NCBI RefSeq assembly: GCF_004187715.1
Contig: NZ_QZWF01000002.1
Coordinates: forward strand, 1,135,021 to 1,199,020
From: Streptomyces sp. F001
GTDB taxonomy: Bacteria; Actinomycetota; Actinomycetes; Streptomycetales; Streptomycetaceae
DNA: 64,000 nt
Reading direction: 5' to 3'
Shown here: piece after piece, positions 58,134-64,000 of the stretch
How the letters are laid out: each line of letters opens with the position of its first letter
Position numbering within the stretch: the first letter of the stretch is position 1
The notes under the pieces: model-generated
The model's input: only the letters and a program-made list of their open reading frames with translations
Told to the model about the DNA's origin: nothing
Databases searched by the model: none
Program-made: the position numbers and the translations under genes

Positions 58134-60162
58134 ATGGATGCACAGACCTACACCGAAGGCCTCGCTGAGCTGCGCGCGCTGCGCGACGACATCAAAAAGA
58201 CCGCGGCCGCCCTGGCTCGCCTGGAAGCGCAACGGGACAAGACCGTCACCGCCCTGGCCGCCCACGACAAGGCCAAGGCCGAGCGGATCGCGCCCGCGGC
58301 CGGGCTCAGCATCGCCGACGTCGTCACCCTGGCCCCCCAACTCGCCCCCCGGGACATGGACATCACCACCCCCACCCGCCCGCCCGGGCTCCGCCGAACC
58401 GGCACAGTCGGCTGTCCAGCCGGATGCCCCCCCAGCCTCCGCACCGCTGCAGCTGACCGGCCCCGCTACGCCCCGCGAACTGCCCGCCCTGCCCCAGGAC
58501 ACCGACACCGACCGCTGGTTCACCCCCACCTCGGGCCTGGCCTCCCAGTACCCCAACTTCATCCAGCAGCCCCACCCCGCCGTCTTCCTGGACGCCGCCA
58601 CCGGCATCCTCGTCCATCGCGACCACACCGTCCGCCTCGACCTGGGCGACCGGTCGGCCGCAGCCATCCTGACCGCCGTCTTCCACGCCGTCCCCGACAC
58701 CATTCAGCGCATCTACATCACCGCCGGGGCTCCCTGGCACCGCGACGCCGACCGCTATCCCTACCTCCGGGATGCCGTCGCCGCCTGGCTGAACGCGCCC
58801 ACCCCCGGCTGGCGCGTCGACACCGGCCGCGGCCGTGACCGGATGGCCGGACACTTCGTCCACGCCCGCAACCCCGTCGCCCGCTACCAGCGCACCAACG
58901 GCGACCACCACGTCGAAATCCGCAGCGCGGGGGAGTGGTTCGACCTCGACGAGGCCGACCATCCCGGCATCGTCCGCGACGCCTTCCGCCTGCTGTGGGA
59001 GGAACTGCGCCGCCACTTCCCCGACGCCGTCATCCTCGGCTCGCCCTCCCAGACCGGCCGGGACCTGTGGACCCGCACCATCCCGCGCCGGGGCAAACAC
59101 GCCGACGGCTTCCCCGTCCTGTCCGAGGAACTGCGCGGCCTGCTGCACGCCACCGCAGGACAGGGCCGCAACGAACTCCTCACCCCGCCCCGCGTCCCTG
59201 AGCAACTGCCCGCGCTCATCGAATACGACCGCACCTTCGCTTACGCCAAACACACCTGGAAATCCCCCGTCGGCGCCCCCCGCCGCGTCACCGGCAAGAC
59301 CTTCGCCTCCTGGTCGGCCAAAGAACAGCACGACGCCCTCTACGGCTGCAGCCACTGGCACATCCGCGTCACCGTCCCCAACGGCTGGAACCACGTCGGC
59401 CTGCTGCCCGCCCCCGCCCCCGGCGAGCGTGCCTGGCACTACCCGGCCAAGCCCGGTACCACCTTCACCACCTGGGCCGGCGGACCCGAAGTCCACACCG
59501 CCCTGACCAACCCCCTGACGCCGTGGAAGGTAGAGATCCTCGACGGCATCCTGTGGGAGGCGGGCAAACCCCTCGACGAATGGTCCAAGAAGCTCAAGGA
59601 GACCTGGACCAACCTCTCCGCCCAGGCCCACTTCCAGGGCGATGCCCAGCAGGCCCGGGCCGCCCACCTCGCCTCCCGCGCGGTGCGCTCCATCCTGCTC
59701 TACGGCATCGGCTCCTTTGCCCAGCGCCCCCGCATGGTCACCGGCACCACCCCCCGCAGCATGGAACGCGACGTACCCCCGGACGCCGAAATCGTCGGCT
59801 TCGACGACGAACTGATCACCTGGCAGAGGCCCACCGGCTTCGCCCGCGACCCCAACGCCCACCCCGAATGGGCCGCCGCGATCTGGTCCTCCGCCCGCGC
59901 CGCCCTGCTCACCCAGTACCACCGCGACGACGACACCTACGCCGGAGCCCTGCACGCACCCCCCGGCACCGTCGTTGCCTTCCGCACCGACGCCGTCTAC
60001 CTCACCCAGCCCCAGAACTGGCCCTACCGCCACCGTCCCGGCGACTACCTCCTCAAGGGCCACCTCCCCGGCCCCGTCAACGCCCCCACCAGCGAGGAAG
60101 AGCTCCTCACCCTGCGCGACACCGGCCGCCAGAACCTCAACAGCACACCAGAAGAGGCCTGA
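58134..60162 (+). CDS. Conserved plasmid-type hypothetical protein, probable frameshift near 58370
   Basis: ATG 58134 begins a clear coiled coil (Leu-Ala-Glu-Leu-Arg-Ala-Leu-Arg-Asp-Asp-Ile, Ala-Ala-Leu-Ala-Arg-Leu-Glu-Ala-Gln) in frame 3, up to Met-Asp-Ile-Thr-Thr-Pro near 58373. The main body, about 590 residues, is in frame 1 from there to TGA 60160-60162. It includes Trp-Phe-Thr-Pro-Thr-Ser-Gly-Leu, Gly-Glu-Trp-Phe-Asp-Leu, Thr-Gly-Lys-Thr-Phe-Ala-Ser-Trp and Arg-Met-Val-Thr-Gly-Thr-Thr. An extra base in the C-run at 58370-58385 would join them into about 675 residues. No family function is known to me. It shares a TGATG junction with the next gene, so the two likely act together. Confidence 0.6.
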
Positions 60163-60878
60163 TGCCGCCCCGTCGCCGCCAGCCAGCCCCCCCGGCCGCA
60201 CGCAACGAAGCCGCCCAACTCGCCGACCGACTCCAGCAAGCCGGCTACACCAAACGCGACATCGCCCGCATCATCGACCGCGACCCCTCCCTGGTCTCGC
60301 AGTTCTACACCAAGAACAAAGGCGCGGCCTTCGTCACCGCCCTGCGCGAAGTCCTCACCGCCGTTGAGACCGGTGGCATCACCGACCTGCCCGAACTCGC
60401 CGCCATCGCCGCCCGCCACACCCAGCGGCGCACGACCGCCTCCGGCGCCCGCGCCCGGGTGCGCGGCAAAGCCGTCCTGATCACTCCGACCGGTTCCGGC
60501 ACCGGCCGCGTCGGCGCCCAGGCGATCGCCTCCGGCTCCGCCCGCCTGCGCCCCCTGATTGCCGAAGCCGCCCGCCGCGGCTTGCGCCTGGCTTTCACCG
60601 TCCGCCTGGCCAAGACCGCCTACGTGCATCCCTCCGGCAGCCGCACCGATTCCCCCGGCATCCGCCGCGACGTCATCCAGCGCGCCGACCACACCGAAGA
60701 ACGCTCCTACGGCTCCGCCCAGACCGGCGGCTTCGACGCCGCCGACTTCGCCCGCCGCGTCAACGCCGCCGGCGGCGACGTCACCGCAGCCGTGCACCGA
60801 TGGCTGGTGGAGACCGGACGCATCCACTCGGACGCTCACATCCTCCACCTCGAAATCCGCACCTGGCGCCCGCGCTGA
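60162..60878 (+). CDS. HTH-containing hypothetical protein
   Basis: A 238-residue basic protein. Residues about 15-55 form a helix-turn-helix: Leu-Ala-Asp-Arg-Leu-Gln-Gln-Ala-Gly-Tyr-Thr-Lys-Arg-Asp-Ile-Ala, then Ser-Leu-Val-Ser-Gln-Phe-Tyr. The C-terminal domain (Arg-Val-Arg-Gly-Lys-Ala-Val-Leu, Ala-Tyr-Val-His-Pro-Ser-Gly) is unrecognised. ATG overlaps the upstream stop by one base (TGATG), implying coupling with the large protein. A DNA-binding role in replicon maintenance is plausible but inferred. Confidence 0.65.
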   Translation: MPPRRRQPAPPAARNEAAQLADRLQQAGYTKRDIARIIDRDPSLVSQFYTKNKGAAFVTALREVLTAVETGGITDLPELAAIAARHTQRRTTASGARARVRGKAVLITPTGSGTGRVGAQAIASGSARLRPLIAEAARRGLRLAFTVRLAKTAYVHPSGSRTDSPGIRRDVIQRADHTEERSYGSAQTGGFDAADFARRVNAAGGDVTAAVHRWLVETGRIHSDAHILHLEIRTWRPR

Positions 60879-60961
60879 CCGCCCCGCCCCAGCACACCAA
60901 CAACCACCTGACACACCGTCGGGCAGACGTACCGGCGACGGACAGCGGTAAGTTGAACACC

Positions 60962-61231
60962 ATGGTGCTGTCGTCGGGGGAACGCGTGAGGGCCGCGGTC
61001 GCCGCCCTCATGCAGTTGACGGGGGAGACACAGGCCGATCTCGCTGCGGCGCTGGGAGTCAGCCAGGCCCAGGTCAGCCGCCGCCAAGCCGGCACCGCGG
61101 CATGGCCCCTGGACGACTGCGACCGTGTGGCAGCCCACTACGCCATTGACGTACTTGACCTCCTGGCTGGCCCCACCCGCGCGTGCGAAGACCTGCCGCC
61201 GACGCGCCGACGCACCCCTCAGCGTCAGTAG
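60962..61231 (+). CDS. XRE-family DNA-binding protein
   Basis: An 89-residue protein. Residues 5-65 form a standard XRE helix-turn-helix: Val-Arg-Ala-Ala-Val-Ala-Ala-Leu-Met, Thr-Gln-Ala-Asp-Leu-Ala-Ala-Ala-Leu-Gly-Val-Ser-Gln-Ala-Gln-Val-Ser-Arg-Arg, and Trp-Pro-Leu-Asp-Asp-Cys-Asp-Arg-Val-Ala. Probably a small repressor. It stands 83 bp after the preceding gene and may have its own promoter. Confidence 0.75.
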   Translation: MVLSSGERVRAAVAALMQLTGETQADLAAALGVSQAQVSRRQAGTAAWPLDDCDRVAAHYAIDVLDLLAGPTRACEDLPPTRRRTPQRQ

Positions 61232-61353
61232 CCGCACCCAACTGCGATCACCAGCCTGAAGTACTGGGCGGCTGAACGGGCCGCCATGGGTGTCATTGAG
61301 TCGGTGCGGCTGGACCTGGCGTGGTTCAACGGGGTCGGGCTCGCGTGTGGTTG

Positions 61354-61986
61354 TCAGGCGGAGGGCTGTGCTGCCGGTTCGTCCTGCGGGGTGGGCTCGG
61401 CTGCCTCCGGGGCGGTGTAGAAGACGGACCGGCCTTGCTTGGTGCGCTGGGCCTGATTCTTGGCCACGAGTCCTTCGAGCGTGAGGCGCACGATCTTGGT
61501 CTTGATCTCACGCTCGGGATGCTGCTGTTCCAGGACGGTGGTGATCTCGGCGGCGGAGCGGGGCTCGTGCTGGCCGGCCAGGTGTTCGCGGACGAGCTCG
61601 ACGAGCTTGGGCTGGGACGACTGTGCGGTGGGTGAGGCAGCGGCGCTCTTCTTGCCGTTTCGCTTCTGCGCCCCGGCGGACCTGCTGGCCCGCGTCTGCT
61701 TGCCCGCACCCGGTGCGGCCGCAGTCTTCCTCTTACGGGGAGCGGGCACTGCCGCGGCCTCGGGGGCAGGCTGGGCGGGGGCTGCGGGGATGCCGAGAGC
61801 CTGCTGGATGTTCACCAGGACGGTGTGGTCCTGCTGCAGGGAAGCCAACTGCGCCTGCAGTGCCTCGATTTCACCGCGGACCCGTTCCTGTTCCTTGAGG
61901 TTGCGCTCAAGGTCGCCGGTCACCTGTGTGCTGTACTGCGAGGTCAACTCGGTGGTGGCGACAGTGGTTTCGGACATGGTGCTCAC
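61354..61986 (-). CDS. Coiled-coil plus winged-helix regulatory-type protein
   Basis: A 210-residue protein. Residues 25-65 are a coiled coil (Leu-Glu-Arg-Asn-Leu-Lys-Glu-Gln-Glu-Arg, Glu-Ala-Leu-Gln-Ala-Gln-Leu). A Lys/Ala/Pro-rich, histone-like linker spans 75-120. Then comes a winged helix at 125-190 (Leu-Val-Glu-Leu-Val-Arg-Glu-His-Leu-Ala, Ile-Val-Arg-Leu-Thr-Leu-Glu-Gly-Leu). Similar proteins are common on Streptomyces plasmids and arms. The IS accessory protein at 16080-16535 has the same domain plan. Confidence 0.65.
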   Translation of the reverse strand: MSTMSETTVATTELTSQYSTQVTGDLERNLKEQERVRGEIEALQAQLASLQQDHTVLVNIQQALGIPAAPAQPAPEAAAVPAPRKRKTAAAPGAGKQTRASRSAGAQKRNGKKSAAASPTAQSSQPKLVELVREHLAGQHEPRSAAEITTVLEQQHPEREIKTKIVRLTLEGLVAKNQAQRTKQGRSVFYTAPEAAEPTPQDEPAAQPSA

Positions 61987-62184
61987 AGCCTTTCCCGGGT
62001 GCCACGGTCGGCGGATAGCAGGCTGCGGCGTGTGCGGAATGTCATGCGTGTGCTGTTCAGCCTGGTGACGTGTGAGCAGTAGCGGTTACTGCCGCACAGC
62101 TGCGTCGTAGCGATAGTACGGAAGACATGCGCGTTGTTCTCTCCTGCATGGCCGAAATCCAACAGATGCGAAGCCCGGCCGTGG

Positions 62185-63219
62185 TCAGCGAGCAGACTTG
62201 CGTGGAGCACCGGGGGCGCCGCGCGGAGGCGAAGCCGGCTGCCAGCGCACCTCATCGGTGTCCCGCTGGTGGTGCCACGCTGACAGGATGCGCCTGGCCA
62301 CCAGCCGGTCGAGAAGCTCACCGGTCTGCTGGGGCGAGTGCCCGCACAAGCGGGCAATGGTGGCCAGGTCAGGGACGGGACCGGCGGGGGTGGTGTATGC
62401 CGCCAGCACCAGGGCAGCCAGCCGTTCCGCGGGTGCTGCCGCCGCCATCGCGGCAAACGGGCTGGGCCGCAGCGCCCAGTGGGCAGCGCGCCTGCGGGCA
62501 CTGGGACTTGGGGCCTGGTCCAGCACCGCGTCGTCGAGCAGTCGCACCCGCAGGCCCGCTGCCCGGGGATGGGGCAGGTCAAGCCAGCCGCCTTGTGCGA
62601 GTTCCTGCCACACCTCCGGGCGCCGGTGCAGACGCATGCCGCGCAGCAGCCCGGCAGGCAGCCGGGCGAAGCCGTGACTGCTGGCGCGCAGGACGCACTG
62701 CAGGGCGAGCAGCCGGGCGGCCGGGGAGGTGACGCAGGGCAACGCGGAGGCGAGGTAGGTGAGCATCTCCCGGACCCGCTGCCTGTGCTCGCAGTCTGTC
62801 TGCGGCCGGCGGGCACGGGCGTATGTGTCTTCTGGGTGGGGGCTGCACAGGGTGTCCGGCACGACGGCGGTGTGGCTGGTGGCCGCCGTGCAGGCCGCGC
62901 AGGTGTCGGCCAGCCGCCAGGTGCGGCCGCTGCGGTCCCGGGTGAGGGCGAGCAGGACGGGCCCGGCGCAGCCGCGGTGCCGTGGGTGCCAACGGCAGCC
63001 GCGCTCCCGGCACTGGCAGGTGCGCAGGTGCGACGGCAGTGTGTCGGCGCGGGCATGGTGGGCCAGATGGGCCAGGGCAGCCGAGCGCGCGGAGGAAGCG
63101 TGCAGGGATGACGTCCTGGCAGTGCAGTGGGGACACAGGAGAGAGGGCCCGCCTGCCTGCGGTCGTAGTTCCACTGTCCAGATGCGCCGTACGTGGGTAT
63201 GCGCGCCGGCAAGCCTCAT
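62185..63219 (-). CDS. Cys-rich hypothetical protein with C-terminal winged helix
   Basis: A 344-residue protein starting at Met-Arg-Leu-Ala-Gly (63219). The N-terminal third has Cys/His clusters (Cys-Pro-His-Cys, Cys-Gln-Cys, Cys-Arg-Trp-His-Pro-Arg-His-Arg-Gly-Cys, Cys-Ala-Ala-Cys) suited to zinc. Residues about 270-330 form a winged helix (Thr-Ile-Ala-Arg-Leu-Cys-Gly-His-Ser, Leu-Asp-Arg-Leu-Val-Ala-Arg-Arg-Ile-Leu). Such proteins are frequent near ends of Streptomyces replicons. No specific role is known to me. Confidence 0.6.
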   Translation of the reverse strand: MRLAGAHTHVRRIWTVELRPQAGGPSLLCPHCTARTSSLHASSARSAALAHLAHHARADTLPSHLRTCQCRERGCRWHPRHRGCAGPVLLALTRDRSGRTWRLADTCAACTAATSHTAVVPDTLCSPHPEDTYARARRPQTDCEHRQRVREMLTYLASALPCVTSPAARLLALQCVLRASSHGFARLPAGLLRGMRLHRRPEVWQELAQGGWLDLPHPRAAGLRVRLLDDAVLDQAPSPSARRRAAHWALRPSPFAAMAAAAPAERLAALVLAAYTTPAGPVPDLATIARLCGHSPQQTGELLDRLVARRILSAWHHQRDTDEVRWQPASPPRGAPGAPRKSAR

Positions 63220-63395
63220 CGGCTGGTTGTCCTCCCGTCGGTCCGTGCGGCGATGCCGGTATCCCCGGCAGCAGGGGGCCAGGAACCCCTGAAACCGTAG
63301 TGCGGGCCCCTGCACCGCGAACGTCACTCCCGCTCCGACGGAAAGTGCAGAAACTCGCACTGACGGGGCAGGGTACTGCACCGTCGGATGGTGGA
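63220..63395. promoter_or_regulatory. Divergent promoter region with GTGCAG/CTGCAC dyad
   Basis: The region separates the minus-strand Cys-rich gene and the plus-strand XRE gene. GTGCAG at about 63346 and CTGCAC at about 63377 form a 6-bp inverted repeat around about 25 bp, just before the XRE start. It could be an autoregulatory site of that XRE protein. Confidence 0.3.
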
Positions 63396-63659
63396 GTGAC
63401 GATCTTGCCGCCCGACCCCGACCTCTCTGGGATGCGCGTCGTGCTCGCGCGCTTGCGGGCCGAGCGAGGCTGGACCTTCGACGAACTCGCCGAACGCAGC
63501 GGCCTGGCCCGGCGCACCCTTATCGACCTCGAGCACGGCCGCACCAGCGGAAGTGTCACCACCTGGCACGCTCTCGCCCACACCTTCGACGTGCCCATCG
63601 AACACTTGCTGGGCGCCCTGTGCGACGACCACACCCTGCCCGGCACGCCCGGCTCCTGA
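63396..63659 (+). CDS. XRE-family transcriptional regulator
   Basis: An 87-residue protein from GTG 63396 (ATG 63432 is an alternative). It is a compact helix-turn-helix: Met-Arg-Val-Val-Leu-Ala-Arg-Leu-Arg-Ala-Glu-Arg-Gly-Trp-Thr, Leu-Ala-Glu-Arg-Ser-Gly-Leu-Ala-Arg-Arg-Thr-Leu-Ile-Asp-Leu-Glu, and Trp-His-Ala-Leu-Ala-His. It likely controls itself and the divergent gene. Confidence 0.75.
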   Translation: MTILPPDPDLSGMRVVLARLRAERGWTFDELAERSGLARRTLIDLEHGRTSGSVTTWHALAHTFDVPIEHLLGALCDDHTLPGTPGS

Positions 63660-63827
63660 CCCTCCGTTCCCGAGGGGCGCGCCCGGTTCTAAATCACCCG
63701 AACCGACGAGCAGGCGTCAAACACCCGAGCGTTCATTGGTCTGCTTGTTCGAGACTGTTGGGCCGGCCGTGGGACATACCCCTCGACACGCAGTTCGCCC
63801 CGCATGTCGTCTGGCACGGTCCCCGCC

Positions 63828-63981
63828 ATGCGCCCCACGCCCTTGCCGGGCTGCCACTGGGACGGCAGCCCACGCGTCGCCCACCGCCCACGTCCCGTGC
63901 GGGTGGCCCCCACCAGCCCCAGCCGACTTCTGCGCGCCGGCCACAGCACCCGCTGCCGCAACTGCGGCCACCGCATCGACC
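63828..63981 (+). CDS. DUF6083 protein, cut by the contig end
   Basis: ATG 63828 gives Met-Arg-Pro-Thr-Pro, then Cys-His-Trp-Asp-Gly-Ser-Pro, Ser-Arg-Leu-Leu-Arg-Ala-Gly-His and Cys-Arg-Asn-Cys-Gly-His-Arg-Ile-Asp, the start of a DUF6083 domain with its Cys-x-x-Cys. Genomic sequence ends at 63981, where the adapter begins, so about 51 residues are visible and the remainder is missing. Confidence 0.7.
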
Positions 63982-64000
63982 CTGTCTCTTATACACATCT
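63982..64000. other. Tn5/Nextera mosaic-end adapter, not genomic
   Basis: The last 19 bases are CTGTCTCTTATACACATCT, exactly the Tn5 mosaic end used in tagmentation libraries. It is a library artefact left on the contig end and should be trimmed. Confidence 0.97.

Noticed and set aside
1..63981. CRISPR arrays and tRNA/rRNA genes
   Set aside because: No regularly spaced direct repeats and no recognisable tRNA or rRNA segments were seen by eye; a dedicated scan was not possible.

Overview
The window is GC-rich actinobacterial DNA with strongly G/C-ending codons and GTG/TTG starts. It is almost certainly Streptomyces, from an accessory region of a linear plasmid or a chromosome arm. The strongest marker is a telomere pair: a tap gene for the telomere-associated protein (52516-54678) and a frame-shifted tpg gene for the terminal protein (55888-56434). 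The last 19 bases (63982-64000) are a Tn5/Nextera mosaic-end adapter, so genomic sequence stops at 63981.

Layout. 1-4 kb: end of an unknown large protein, a broken PD-(D/E)XK-like gene, and a convergent DUF5131 / TcmP pair. 4.3-9.7 kb: a same-strand run of a sigma-like protein, an XRE-like partner, an ImmA/IrrE metalloprotease, DUF3892, a ubiquitin-like protein, a fused E2-like/E1 enzyme and a DUF6527 protein. This is a complete-looking bacterial ubiquitin-like conjugation locus with its own regulatory head. 9.8-11.4 kb: a PIN-like nuclease. 11.7-12.1 kb: a tniB relic and a small membrane protein gene. 12.2-17.6 kb: a large HTH-NACHT NTPase whose last codons are split by a 1.67-kb insertion sequence with 100-bp terminal inverted repeats. 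17.8-27.1 kb: a SEC-C protein, a helicase-nuclease, two large unknown proteins (one GNAT-like) and a DUF6615 nuclease. 27.2-28.7 kb: junction of two gene relics (GIY-YIG and OLD-like ATPase). 29-35.4 kb: a zinc-ribbon/Vsr-like nuclease, a TniQ-helicase-associated fusion, and a STAND-like ATPase with a small membrane partner.

36-45.3 kb: two complete ABC-three-component (ABC-3C) operons (nuclease, middle component, DUF3732 ABC ATPase). They face each other across a DUF4365-PQQ propeller fusion, and one has a GAAC-N4-GTTC SOS-type box upstream. 45.7-47.9 kb: two unknown plasmid-type genes. 48-52.1 kb: a Tn7/Tn5053-like transposition operon (tnsA, tnsB/tniA, tnsC/tniB); a tniQ lies between tap and tpg at 54.7-55.8 kb. 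56.4-63.7 kb: plasmid-type hypothetical and HTH proteins, with a perfect 36-bp palindrome at 57413-57448, then a partial DUF6083 gene.

Taken together, this is a defence-and-mobility island next to linear-replicon end-maintenance genes. Predicted anti-phage systems, each a nuclease or conjugation enzyme plus a sensor/ATPase, are packed between transposition and telomere functions. Several genes carry single-base frame disruptions. They may reflect decay or assembly errors in C/G runs, and the sequence alone cannot decide between these.
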